Below are positions 24,667-34,400 of a stretch of DNA of 38,792 bases, piece by piece (within the stretch, counting starts at the first letter, position 1; every line of letters starts with the position of its first letter). The stretch covers positions 1-38,792 of the forward strand of contig CANQGG010000016.1 of the NCBI GenBank assembly GCA_947601655.1, read 5' to 3'. A model generated the notes under the pieces. The model had not been told where the DNA came from. It saw only the letters and a program-made list of their open reading frames with translations, and searched no databases. This DNA comes from an uncultured Akkermansia sp. (GTDB taxonomy: Bacteria; Verrucomicrobiota; Verrucomicrobiia; Verrucomicrobiales; Akkermansiaceae). Position numbers and translations under genes: made by a program.

Positions 24667-26508
24667 TCAGTCAGCATTCTGTTGAAAACCGGCGCGCTTA
24701 CGCTCCGTGGCGTCCATAATGCGCTTGCGCAAGCGGATAAAATGCGGGGTAATCTCCACGAGTTCATCCGGCTCAATGTATTCAATGGCGCGTTCGGGCG
24801 TAAAAATACGGGGCGGTGTGAGCTGAATAGACTCATTCTTGGTGGCGCTGCGGTGGTTTGTGAGGTGTTTTTCACGCGTGGGGTTCACGGGTATATCCAC
24901 CGGTTTGGGCGTCTCCCCCACAATCATGCCCTCGTATACCTCATCTCCCGGGGAGACAAACAGTGTGCCACGCTCTTCCATCGCCTGCAGGGCGTAGGGT
25001 CTTGCAATGCCGTTTTCCATCGATACGAGAGTGCCACTGCGGCGCGTCGTAATTTCTCCTGCCCACGGCGCATACTCCCGGAACATGTGCGAGAAGATGC
25101 CGCGCCCGCTCGTGAGGTTCACCAGCTCAAACTCAAACCCGATGAGCCCTCGCGTGGGGATAACGGCGCAGATGAGAGTACGTCCGCTTCCTTTGCTCTC
25201 CATACTTTCCAACACACCGCGGCGATTCCCCAGGATACGCACGATGCCGTTGGCGTGTTCATCCGGCACCTCGCAAAAGAGGGTCTCAAAGGGTTCTTCT
25301 CGTTTCTCACCCTCACCATGCAGGATAACGCGAGGTCGCGATACCAGGACCTCGTAATCTTCCCTTCTCATTTGCTCCACGAGAATGGATACCTGCATCG
25401 TGCCACGAGCGCTCACGAGGAAGACGCCCGCAGAATCCGTATCCTCCACCTTGATAGAAATATTGGTCCTCATCTCGCGCATCAGGCGATCGCGTATGAC
25501 GCGGCTCGTCACGTTCTTGCCGTCGCGTCCGCCAAGAGGACCGTCATTGATGCTGATTTCCATCTGCACGGTGGGCGGATCAATGTTCACGAAAGGCAGT
25601 GGTTCGGCATCCGCCCCCAGCGCCAGGGTCTCGCCGATATCGGCATCCTCAAATCCCGAAAGGCCAATGATATTCCCTGCCTCTCCCACGGCGGAATCAT
25701 TCGTCTGCAGTCCGCTGTATTCAAAAAGCCGCGTCACTTTGCCCGGTACGCGAGCGCCATCCCGCCGCAGCAGGTAAAGAGAATCCCCTTTGCGAACAGA
25801 CCCGCTGCTGATGCGACCAATCGCCACACGTCCCACGTAGTCATCCCAGTCAATGTTGGAAATGAGCATGCGAAAAGGGGCTTCAGAATCAGCGTCCTTG
25901 GGCGGGGGAATGCGCTTCACAATGCTGAAGAGAAGCGGCGAACAATCCACCGGCGGATCCCCCTCCAAATTTTCCATGAAGTACCCATCCTTCGCAGAGC
26001 CGTACAAAAACGGCGCGTCAAACTGCTCCTGCGTGGCATCCAGCTCCAGAAGCAATTCCAGCACTTCGTCGCGTACCTTGAGCGGATCCGCGTTCGGACG
26101 ATCAATTTTGTTGATGACCACGATGGGCAACAACCCCTCCTCAAGAGCCTTTCGCAACACAAAGTGCGTCTGCGCCTGAGGTCCCTCATACGCATCCACG
26201 ACCAGAATGACACCATCCACCATCTTCATCACTCGCTCCACCTCCGCTCCGAAATCGGCGTGCCCGGGAGTGTCCACAATATTGATAGTGTATCCATTCC
26301 ATCGGATGGACGTATTCTTGGCTTTGATGGTGATTCCCTTCTCTCTCTCCAAATCCATGGAATCCATAGCGCGCTCCTGCACCTGCTGGTTTTCGCGGTA
26401 TGTCCCGCCTGCTCGCAGAAGCTGATCTACCAGCGTTGTCTTGCCATGGTCCACATGGGCTATGATGGCGAGGTTGCGGTAGCGTGATGCTTGATCTTGC
26501 GTACTCAT
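24667..26508 (-). CDS. typA: Ribosome-associated GTPase TypA/BipA
   Basis: This 613-residue translational GTPase binds the 70S ribosome at the EF-G site and helps 50S assembly and stress or cold growth. The G-motifs are intact: AHVDHGKTT (about residues 17-25), the switch region [20 protein letters not shown] and a GSA loop. The EF-G-like C-terminal domains and the TypA-specific end follow ([36 protein letters not shown]). I choose the ATG at 26508 ([14 protein letters not shown]) because homology begins there and the length is then standard. The frame extends upstream to 26610 without homology. A 400-bp gap upstream separates it from the fer/porin cluster. Confidence 0.96.
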   Translation of the reverse strand: MSTQDQASRYRNLAIIAHVDHGKTTLVDQLLRAGGTYRENQQVQERAMDSMDLEREKGITIKAKNTSIRWNGYTINIVDTPGHADFGAEVERVMKMVDGVILVVDAYEGPQAQTHFVLRKALEEGLLPIVVINKIDRPNADPLKVRDEVLELLLELDATQEQFDAPFLYGSAKDGYFMENLEGDPPVDCSPLLFSIVKRIPPPKDADSEAPFRMLISNIDWDDYVGRVAIGRISSGSVRKGDSLYLLRRDGARVPGKVTRLFEYSGLQTNDSAVGEAGNIIGLSGFEDADIGETLALGADAEPLPFVNIDPPTVQMEISINDGPLGGRDGKNVTSRVIRDRLMREMRTNISIKVEDTDSAGVFLVSARGTMQVSILVEQMRREDYEVLVSRPRVILHGEGEKREEPFETLFCEVPDEHANGIVRILGNRRGVLESMESKGSGRTLICAVIPTRGLIGFEFELVNLTSGRGIFSHMFREYAPWAGEITTRRSGTLVSMENGIARPYALQAMEERGTLFVSPGDEVYEGMIVGETPKPVDIPVNPTREKHLTNHRSATKNESIQLTPPRIFTPERAIEYIEPDELVEITPHFIRLRKRIMDATERKRAGFQQNAD

Positions 26509-26844
26509 TTCTGAAAAAATACCCGCGTATTCTACACCTCGTTTCGCTTTCTGAAAAGCCTGAATTGTTTCCCCGTTTCGCATTGTGCGTTGCAAAATTA
26601 AATGCGGCATGACGCGGGCACAAAAAGGGCGCCAGTTGGTTCGTCACAGGACATATTTATTAATTCCGTCAATAACAATAACCAAGTTATGAACCAAGGC
26701 GACCAAATTCATGCATAGGCTCAGCTTTTTTCTCTCCTTGTTGCATTTCTTTTCGCGATTCACAGGCAATAACATTGCGAGCGCACATAACCCGCAAAAT
26801 TCCGGTGTATATGCATCTCGGACGATACAAATTTGACCGCTCGC
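26509..26844. other. Intergenic region upstream of typA
   Basis: About 340 bp lie between typA and the porin terminator. No ORF in it looks real; the longest frame runs into the terminator stem and has no recognisable homology. The A+T-rich part around 26650-26695 probably holds the typA promoter, but I cannot define boxes with confidence. No tRNA or riboswitch was recognised. Confidence 0.45.
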
Positions 26845-26888
26845 AAAACAAAAGGCCTCCGGCGTGGCAAAGATAACCGCCACGCCGG
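26845..26888 (-). terminator. Strong intrinsic terminator of the feo/porin cluster
   Basis: On the minus strand the arms CCGGCGTGGC (26888-26879) and GCCACGCCGG (26868-26859) form a perfect 10-bp stem with a 10-base loop. They are followed by AGGCCTTTTGTTTTG. It begins 30 bp after the porin stop codon and should end transcription of the cluster that begins at feoA. Confidence 0.9.
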
Positions 26889-26917
26889 AAGTCGCACATT
26901 ACAGCACCTGGAAAGAC

Positions 26918-28147
26918 TCAGAAAGAGAAGACGCCTTGTACGCCGAAGACGTTAGCATCCCGACAGGCACGATAGGCGGGGTTGTGGATGTATTGGAAAT
27001 GCGGTACGAGTTTGAAATAATCCGTAAGCTGCAGGCTGTACATCACTTCCAGAACGTTCTCGCGGCTGTGTCCCTGCTCGCCATCCTCGCTTTCATACGG
27101 CGTCTGAGCTTTGAATACACCCCATGAAATGCCGAGAAAATCGTCCTCTCGCGCGGGGATGAGATGCAGGTTTGTGCCGATCGAAAACTCTGCCGCCCCG
27201 CCAAGCTCCTGCTTCGCTCCAAACCCGGTGCGCAGATAAAACGTCGCGCAATCGGTAGGGGAATACTCTGCACTGCCGACGAGCCCCGCGTTACGACGGT
27301 GAACATCGCCCTGCTCTGTTTCTTCATCCGCCATGGTGAAGAATGGGTTGAGACGCAGCACCAGCTTGCCGTCGCAGGCGATGTGCCCGTACTCCCCCAC
27401 CACGCAATAACCATCGCTCCCGTCACCAAAGGGGTTATAGCCCATGGAAATGCCGGAACGCGAGACTACCGCCATCACATAGTTTTTCGGATTGAGTTCC
27501 ACCTGCAAGACGGCTCCGAGGTTGCTGTCGTAGAGCGGAAGAATGGTGGAATTGACGAATCCGGAATTCACAAAGCTCGAGAAGGTATCATTGGCTATAC
27601 CCACAGCATCAAAGTAATTAGTGAGATTCACCATGCCGGCGATCATGCAGGCGCGCCTGCCCGCGAAGTAATGCATGAGCGCTATCTCCGGCAGGTATAA
27701 ATTGTGCGCTCCCATGATGTCCGGGTGCACGCTCGTGGAAGCGCCGAAGCCCTCCGCGTACGTTCCCCCACCATTGGAGCGCACGGTGCTTGGATCGAGT
27801 CCCCATGAGCCGGAGACTTCGATACGCAGCCAGGTGCCACCATTCTGCTCATCCTGAAGAAGCCTCTGATTGAGCTGACCGTGCAGAAGGATGAGATTAT
27901 TGTTGCCATGAGTACCGGCGGCGGCGCGGTGGGTGCCCCAGTAGCCATAGGCTACATCAACGCCCCATTGCGTGCCGTATTTTTCATGGGCTCTTACCTT
28001 GTACGCGGGATCTCCATCCTCAGGATTGAACATATTGATGTCCTGGAGTATGTCTCCTGCCTGAGGCTTTGAGTCGTCCGCTTGAATCATCCCCGGTGCG
28101 GTCAGAAGCCCGACCAGAGCTGTCGCGATTATGTTCGTTTTATTCAT
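26918..28147 (-). CDS. OprB-family carbohydrate-selective porin
   Basis: The protein has 409 residues with a signal peptide (MNKTNIIATALVGLL, cleavage probably after IQA near residue 23). The mature part alternates short beta strands and turns and ends in VFGVQGVFSF, with the C-terminal Phe expected of a porin for BAM recognition. OprB-family features include EIALMHYFAGRR, GMVNLTNYFD, FVNSTILPLYDSN and an LVPHFQYIHNP strand near the end. OprB porins admit sugars and similar solutes. Here it follows the FeoB-associated small gene by 38 bp with no terminator between, so it may be expressed with iron uptake. A metal or siderophore role would be speculative. A strong terminator follows. Confidence 0.85.
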   Translation of the reverse strand: MNKTNIIATALVGLLTAPGMIQADDSKPQAGDILQDINMFNPEDGDPAYKVRAHEKYGTQWGVDVAYGYWGTHRAAAGTHGNNNLILLHGQLNQRLLQDEQNGGTWLRIEVSGSWGLDPSTVRSNGGGTYAEGFGASTSVHPDIMGAHNLYLPEIALMHYFAGRRACMIAGMVNLTNYFDAVGIANDTFSSFVNSGFVNSTILPLYDSNLGAVLQVELNPKNYVMAVVSRSGISMGYNPFGDGSDGYCVVGEYGHIACDGKLVLRLNPFFTMADEETEQGDVHRRNAGLVGSAEYSPTDCATFYLRTGFGAKQELGGAAEFSIGTNLHLIPAREDDFLGISWGVFKAQTPYESEDGEQGHSRENVLEVMYSLQLTDYFKLVPHFQYIHNPAYRACRDANVFGVQGVFSF

Positions 28148-28185
28148 TGGTTTTATCGTTGGATGGAAGAGAGTCCGAAGGTCGT

Positions 28186-28362
28186 TTACTTTTCTTCTTC
28201 GTGCTTCCTGTGGCAGCAGCAGTGATTGCCATCAGAGCATTTCCCGCCACAGCTGCAGCCGCCCGGACAACTACCGCAACCTTTCTTGCGCAGGCAGCTG
28301 ATGATTGCCAGAGTCCCCGCCAGAGCGAGGAGGATGGTGAGAATAATGTCTCCTGTGTGCAT
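28186..28362 (-). CDS. FeoB-associated Cys-rich membrane protein
   Basis: The protein has 58 residues. An N-terminal transmembrane helix (DIILTILLALAGTLAIISCL) is followed by a Cys-rich cytosolic tail (KKGCGSCPGGCSCGGKC, then CCCH) and a charged end. This is the pattern of the small proteins often encoded directly after feoB (FeoB-associated Cys-rich family). They are thought to act in Fe2+ transfer or gating, though the mechanism is unproven. The ATG at 28362 lies 13 bp after the feoB stop. The ORF continues further upstream inside feoB, but only this part has the family pattern. The porin gene follows at 38 bp. Confidence 0.82.
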   Translation of the reverse strand: MHTGDIILTILLALAGTLAIISCLRKKGCGSCPGGCSCGGKCSDGNHCCCHRKHEEEK

Positions 28363-28375
28363 CTTTAAATTAGGG

Positions 28376-31150
28376 TTACTTGTCAGAAACGGCAGACGCT
28401 CTGCGACGCAGAAGCAAAGAGAGGATAAAGATTGCCAACACGCATGCCACCATCTGTCCTGTAGAGAAGATTCCCGTGCTGACCCATGTTCCAAACTGGT
28501 ACACCAGCAACGCCACGACGTAGGCCCACGCACACATATAGCCAATGGCGAACCATGTCCAAATGCCACTGTTCATTTCACGGCGAATAGCCCCACAAGC
28601 GGCGAAGCACGGCGCACAAAGCAGGTTGAAGAGCATGAAAGAGAGGGCGCTGAGTGAGGTAAAAGCTCCGGCGGTCTGAATCTCTGCCGCAACGCCGGTG
28701 GCTTCCTCATCTTCCTCTACTCCAAAGAGCCATGACAGAGCACACATGTACCATGCCTGAGCCTCCTCCCCCGACTCCCCCGCACTTTCCGGAACCTCCT
28801 CATCAACATGTTCCACCGGGACAGCCGCCCGAACCTGGGGATCCGCCTGCAGGAGGAGCATGGTGAGAGCGCTCATGGCATTGCACTTCGGGAGCGTCGC
28901 ACTAACGGGCAGCTCGCCCTCCTCTTCATTCGTCTCAGCAGTTTCACTCACCTGAGCCTCAGCCGACGCCTCTTCTGCCTTTTCTCCGCTCCCGGCATAC
29001 AATACCCCGAAAGTTCCAACGACATTTTCCTTGGCCACGAGCCCGGTGACCGTTGCGACGGCCGGTCGCCAGTCACCCCAGCCGAGCGGAGAGAAGATGG
29101 GCGCAAACTGGTGCCCCACATCTGCCAGCATGCTCTGCTCCACAGCGGCTTCATCCTCCGCGGTGTTGAGGAATTTCAGATTCCATGTGTAATTGCTGGC
29201 AAACCAGATGATTGCCGAGGCGAGGAAAATAATGGTGCCGGCCTTCCGCACAAATGCCTTGCACCGTTCCATCGCACGCAGATTGATATTCGTGCCGCGC
29301 GGCGTATGGTAGGCGGGCAATTCCATGACAAAAGGCGTATAGCCCCCGGCGAACATATGCGTTTTGCGCAGGATAAGCCCGCCTAAAATCACCGAGGCAA
29401 TGCCGGCGAAGTACGCAATGGTGGCAATCGTCGCATTCTGTCCCACTACCGCCCCGATGAGGGCAATGATCGGCAGTTTTGCACCGCAGGGCACGAAGGT
29501 GGTGAGCATGATAGTCATGCGACGATCTTTTTCATTCTCAATCGTTCGAGTGGCCATTACCCCCGGCACGCCGCAGCCCATAGACACCAGCAGCGGAATG
29601 AAGGATTTGCCGGAAAGGCCAATGCTGCGAAAAATGCGATCCATCATGAACGCTACACGGGCCATGTATCCGCAATCCTCCAGCAAGGAGAGCAGAAGAA
29701 AAAGCACCGCCATCTGCGGCAGGAAACCCAGAACCGCGCCCACACCTGCCACAATGCCGTCACTCACCAGCGAGCTGAGTTGAACGCTGCAATCCAACCC
29801 CACGCGCCCCAGCAAAGCCACCCCAACGCTTATCACACTGAGCGCCACGAGCCACAGCAGATATTCCACACGTCCGGCGCGACCATCCAATTTCAGCGGT
29901 CGAAATCCGACACGCCGCGGTACGCTGCCATACCGATTCGCATGCGCCGTACCATGGAAACAGAGGCAGGCAAGCAGCATGAACCCGTTAGCCACGTAGA
30001 GCGCCCCCATGATTATGCTGTGCAGAATTTCCGGCAGATGAGGGCACATGTACTCTAGCAAGAACGGTGCAATTGCCAAATACAGCCAGGAGCCATTCAA
30101 TCCTATGTCATGCAATCTCCGCAATGTCACGGGGAAGGCAAGGCACATCGCCAATACAGCCGCAAACATCGTCAAAGCTTCCGTCCCGGCAGGTTCCGTA
30201 CCGATAAACCCGGCCAGCCAACCTCCCACCACCGGACCGAACAAAACGTCGTTCGCCCAATCCGTTCCCCACGCCCCCACGGTGCCAATGGAGATAGAGT
30301 AGATTGCCCACATAACCAGCACAAAAATGCCCAACCCCCACACGCGGTGGGTGAGCACGCGATCCAGTTTCTCTGAGAAATTTCCCTGAACGACTCCCGC
30401 GCCCCGAACCTCTGCCATGAAGGAGCAGATGGCATCGTAGCGTCCGGAAGCAATGATGGAAGCAATGTCGTCCCCAAGCTCCTGCTCAAGCTTCAGCCGT
30501 TTTTCTTCGATGAAGTGCAGATCCACCACTTCCAATCCTTCCAACGCGCGCGGGTCATTCTCAAGCATCTTCACTGCCGCCAAGCGGCTGCAACTGTATT
30601 TTATGCGCAACGCACTGATTGCCTCCTCAACCACTTCACTGAATTGCAGAGGCGTCGGCGCCGCAGTCGGCGGCTCCATCAACAGGTCGATCAAATCCAC
30701 CAGCCCTATGTGATGCAACGCACTCACCTTCACCACCGGACAACCAAGATGTCTGCTGAGAGCCTGCGCATCAATTTTCTGTCCCTTCTGTTCTGCAAGA
30801 TCAATCATGTTCAACGCCACCACCACAGGAAGCCCCGTCTCCATGAGCTGCGATGTCAAATACAGGTTACGTTCCAAATTGGTCGCGTCCACCACATCCA
30901 CCACCAAATCCGGTTTCTCATCCAGCAGGTACTTGCGCGTCACAACCTCCTCCGGGGAGTACGGCGAGAGGGAGTAGATGCCGGGCAAATCGAGCAACTC
31001 AATATCTTCGTGCTCTTTCAGGTGCCCCGTCTTACGCTCTACCGTCACCCCCGGCCAGTTTCCCACGTATTGGTTCGCCCCCGTCAGTTCGTTAAAAAGT
31101 GATGTCTTTCCGCTGTTCGGATTCCCTGCTAATGCAATTCTTCGTTTCAT
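28376..31150 (-). CDS. feoB: Ferrous iron transporter FeoB with gate-domain insertion
   Basis: This 924-residue FeoB is much longer than the typical 700-780. The N-terminal G domain has GNPNSGKTS (8-16), the WPGVTVE switch, DLPG, NMID and the SAL loop. The membrane gate has THRVWG (about 265), LEDCGYMARVAFMMD, GCGVPGVMATR and PCGAKLPIIALIG. Between the first gate helix and LVSDGIVAGVGAVLGFLP there is an extra stretch of about 150 residues (about 300-455) with DUF805-like signatures: RRLHDIGLNGSWLYLAIAPF, NRYGSVPRR and DGRAGRVEYLLWL. A second insertion, acidic and Ala/Glu-rich, lies near residues 720-830. It is translated after feoA (42-bp gap). Its start codon abuts an operator-like palindrome. 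Energised Fe2+ import is the family function. Confidence 0.95.
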   Translation of the reverse strand: MKRRIALAGNPNSGKTSLFNELTGANQYVGNWPGVTVERKTGHLKEHEDIELLDLPGIYSLSPYSPEEVVTRKYLLDEKPDLVVDVVDATNLERNLYLTSQLMETGLPVVVALNMIDLAEQKGQKIDAQALSRHLGCPVVKVSALHHIGLVDLIDLLMEPPTAAPTPLQFSEVVEEAISALRIKYSCSRLAAVKMLENDPRALEGLEVVDLHFIEEKRLKLEQELGDDIASIIASGRYDAICSFMAEVRGAGVVQGNFSEKLDRVLTHRVWGLGIFVLVMWAIYSISIGTVGAWGTDWANDVLFGPVVGGWLAGFIGTEPAGTEALTMFAAVLAMCLAFPVTLRRLHDIGLNGSWLYLAIAPFLLEYMCPHLPEILHSIIMGALYVANGFMLLACLCFHGTAHANRYGSVPRRVGFRPLKLDGRAGRVEYLLWLVALSVISVGVALLGRVGLDCSVQLSSLVSDGIVAGVGAVLGFLPQMAVLFLLLSLLEDCGYMARVAFMMDRIFRSIGLSGKSFIPLLVSMGCGVPGVMATRTIENEKDRRMTIMLTTFVPCGAKLPIIALIGAVVGQNATIATIAYFAGIASVILGGLILRKTHMFAGGYTPFVMELPAYHTPRGTNINLRAMERCKAFVRKAGTIIFLASAIIWFASNYTWNLKFLNTAEDEAAVEQSMLADVGHQFAPIFSPLGWGDWRPAVATVTGLVAKENVVGTFGVLYAGSGEKAEEASAEAQVSETAETNEEEGELPVSATLPKCNAMSALTMLLLQADPQVRAAVPVEHVDEEVPESAGESGEEAQAWYMCALSWLFGVEEDEEATGVAAEIQTAGAFTSLSALSFMLFNLLCAPCFAACGAIRREMNSGIWTWFAIGYMCAWAYVVALLVYQFGTWVSTGIFSTGQMVACVLAIFILSLLLRRRASAVSDK

Positions 31151-31151
31151 A

Positions 31152-31165
31152 TTAGTTTAAGCTAA
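31152..31165. promoter_or_regulatory. Operator-like palindrome before feoB
   Basis: TTAGTTTAAGCTAA (plus strand) is a 14-bp near-perfect inverted repeat (TTAG/CTAA arms, with TTTAA/TTAAG inside) that ends 1 bp before the feoB ATG. It resembles the box at the feoA promoter and the TTAGG-type boxes of DtxR/IdeR-family metal regulators. The binding protein is not in the window, so this is inference. Confidence 0.5.
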
Positions 31166-31192
31166 CTTTTACGCAAAATAAGAAAAAGCTGC

Positions 31193-31423
31193 TCACGCCA
31201 TGATGATGCATGCCGCTTCGGCCTTACGCAACGATAATTCGTAGCTCCGAACCGTCACCTCGATTGGGTCGCCAAGCGGCGCGACCTTTCGCACCGTCAC
31301 TCGTGCTCCTTTGGTTAATCCCATATCGAGTAACCGCTGCCGGAGCGCTCCTCTCCCCGCTACCTTCTGCACACGGCGACTCTCACCCGTTGCCATTTCT
31401 CTGAGTGTTTTCTCTGCTTGCAT
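31193..31423 (-). CDS. feoA: Ferrous iron transport protein FeoA
   Basis: The protein has 76 residues, the size of the SH3-like FeoA. The conserved core reads RQRLLDMGLTKGARVTVRKV followed by APLGDPIEVTVRSYELSLR, matching the FeoA pattern of an LxxLGL/MGL turn and a GDP/GCP strand. FeoA is a small cytosolic partner that modulates FeoB. It is the first gene of the feo cluster, read from the promoter at 31460-31488, and feoB follows after 42 bp. Confidence 0.93.
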   Translation of the reverse strand: MQAEKTLREMATGESRRVQKVAGRGALRQRLLDMGLTKGARVTVRKVAPLGDPIEVTVRSYELSLRKAEAACIIMA

Positions 31424-31459
31424 GATCTTTCATCCCGCTATCCAAGCGGCTTCGAGCGG

Positions 31460-31488
31460 ATATTAGTGCAAACTAACTAACTTGTCAA
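31460..31488 (-). promoter_or_regulatory. feoA promoter with embedded metal-regulator-like operator
   Basis: On the minus strand TTGACA (31488-31483) and TAATAT (31465-31460) are separated by 17 bp; both are close to the sigma70 consensus. Between and overlapping them lies TTAGTTTGCACTAA (31476-31463), an inverted repeat with TTAGT and ACTAA arms. A bound regulator there would block polymerase. The -35 box also forms the penultimate Leu-Thr codons of the giant gene, whose stop codon is at 31477-31479. Confidence 0.7.
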
Positions 31489-34400
31489 GCTCTTTCCTAA
31501 TTTTTCTCGATTTTTTGTCTCCGCATAATCCGCCTGCTCCGCCAGCAGGATAATGTTCAGCGCATTATCCTTACTCAGCACCAGCTCCTCGCTCTCCTCC
31601 GTCCGGTACTCCCTCTCCGTCGTAATATACCTCTTCCTCCCCACATCCTTCAGCGCCTCTGCCATCAGCTCCACATCCTCATCCTCCACCACATTCTTCG
31701 CATCCACCCCCTTCTCATCCGCCTCCTTGCGGATCCTCTCATTCCTCGCCTTCCTCTCCCCCTTACTCATCGCCACAATCTCCCTCGCCTCCTCCACACT
31801 CACACGCACCCTATGCACCCTCTTCGCCCCCGCCTTGCGCACCCCCGTCGCCCTCTCCTTCTTCAAATCCACAAGGAAGTTGTTTCTCGCCGCCTCGCTC
31901 GTCAGCCCAAGCTCCTTCGCCATGAAAGCCACCTCAGCCTCCCGCAGCGCCCTCTCCCGCATCCCCAGCGCCACATTCCCCCTCGCCAGCCGCTCAAGGC
32001 TCCACCCCGCCAGCTCCCTCAGCGCCGGCACACCCTGCATCGCCATCCACATCTGCCCCAGGCTCATAAAACCCTTCTGCGTCCCCAGAATCGTCCGCAG
32101 CGGCTTCCTCGCCCTGTCCCTCCTCGCCGCCAGCTTATTCCTATCCACCCCTCCCATCGCATCCACAGCCACCCGCGCAAAATGCGCCATCTGCTCCCTC
32201 TCCAGCTCCACTCTCCCCTCCCAGCTCGTCCTCTCCCCGCGCACAAAACCCACCAGCTCGCGCACACCCCTCCGCGCCTCCGCCAGCCGCCCGCTCCCCA
32301 GCGCGCCGAAAATCGCCAGCTCCCGCATCTCCTCCTCAATCGCCTCCTGCCCCTCAGCCTCGCTCTCCTTGTCCAGCTTCGCCGCCAGCTCCTCCATCCT
32401 CTCCGCCTTCTCCTCCGCGCTCATCTCCACCATCTTCATATACCTTGCGAACCTCCGGTACCCCTCCGCGCTCATCTTCCCCGGCGCCAGCTTCCCACTC
32501 TTCAGCTTCTTCGGCTTCAACGCCTCCGCCAGCCGCTGCACCTTCTCCAGCTCACGCCGCACCAAATACCTCTCCACCGCATCCACAGCATCCTCCACCA
32601 TACTCACCGCCACCTCGCTCAACTTGCGCCCGGCAACTTCCCGCACATACCCCTCCCGCAGCTCCCGCAGCGCCTCCCCCTTCACAGTGCTCACCTTCTC
32701 CAGCTCACCCATCACCTCATCCAAAACCTCCAACTTCGCCCTCGCCCCCTCGCTCTTCGCATTCTCCCGGTGCCACACACGCCCCGTCTCCACCAGCCTC
32801 GCATACGCCTCCACCAGCCGCATCTTCCCCGCATAGCTCGGTCTCTCCCCCGCCGGAAGATACGCAAACACCGCCTCCATCACACTACTCACCTCCCCAA
32901 GCGCCCTCGCCGCATCCGCCGCACTCGTCCTATCATCCAGAAACACCCTCCGCCACCGCGCCGCTCCCCTCCGCGCCCGCGTCATCAGCCTGCTCATCTT
33001 CTCCTCCTCCGCCATCTCCCGCAAATTCACCCTGTCCAGCAAACCCTCCCCACGCACAGAGAAACTCTGCCCGCTCGCCACTTTATACTTGACTAAATCC
33101 TGCCGCGTCATTATCCTACCGCTAGAAGCACTCTTGAGATTGATAATGGGAGGCAATTGGAGCCTTCGAGAAGCAATCCATGGGAGTGCTTTCGTTTTGT
33201 CAAGATACAGCATCGGGTGAGTCAGCAGATTAGCTATCCACTCCTTCCCGTACAGACTCACAATCCGGTTCACCTTCACCTGCGGCGCATGCGTCAAATT
33301 GCTATCCAGCCGCACCGCCACAAGAATATTATCATCCCCCTCCTTCAACTCCGTTATCACCTCAATACTCTTCGCCGTATCGCTCACCGCTATACAAATC
33401 GGCTCAGCTATCGCCTCCGGCAACTGCTCCAACGCCTCATACGGCACCGCATGCTTAATTTTCGTCACCTTCTCTATCACCGCAGGCGTTATCACCAAAG
33501 CCCACGGCCTCACTCCCACCATCCTCATCACCGCCGGCGTCGGACACACCAAAATATCCTTCACATAATCCGCCGTCCCCCTCGCCGGGAAATTCCCCCT
33601 CAGCGCACCCAGCGTCCCCTTCCACATCGCCACACTCGCGCTGAAATCCACTTCCTCCGGCTTCTGCCAGTCCGGATTATCCTCGCTATACTCACTCCAC
33701 GGGTGACGATTATTGATAGCAATCACCTCGATATAGTCCGGATTGAAAATCACATAATTATACGTCTTATTCTCCGCCTTATGCCGCGACATCCCATCCG
33801 CATACTTCACCCCGCGAATCCCATGCTCATCCAGCCACTCACTCGCCGCACGCGCACTCCCCAACTTCTTCGCAAGCTGCTCATACAACTCCCGTCCTTC
33901 CCTCGTCGGAACATTCCTCGCCGATACATCAAAATAAGTATCAAAATCCACATTCAACAACTCACCAAACGCCGCCGCCACATCCGGATGCTCCTCCAAA
34001 AACCTATCCAACTTCTCATCCCAATGCAACAAATTGCTATCATCCACATCCGCCCGCATCCGATAATTCACCGGGTACTTAATACCCTCCTTCACAAAAA
34101 TATCATTCTCCAGCAAATACTCCGCCACAAGCGCGCGCTGCTCGTAAGCATAAACAAACTCTGCATCATTCAAATTTTTGCAAAACTCCGCATTCTTCAA
34201 CGCCTTCGCCCTCACCTCCTCCAAAGCCTCTCTTGTCTGGTATTTACTCCAATGCGGCAAACTATTCAGCACACTCTTGCCTGCCCCTTTCTTCTTCAAC
34301 CCCTCAACCACATCCTCCCTCGCCACATCCTGCTCCTTCCCATCCCTTCTCCTCGCAAAAACCGCCCCCTCATAAGTAAACTGCCCATGGTAAAACCTAT

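Noticed and set aside
26644..26883. 79-codon minus-strand frame upstream of typA
   Set aside because: It starts within the intrinsic terminator stem and has no homology or ribosome-binding site.
31813..33096. Long plus-strand frames opposite the giant gene
   Set aside because: The coding strand is purine-rich, so the antisense has few stops. The translations are Pro/His/Arg/Ser-rich low-complexity sequence without homology.
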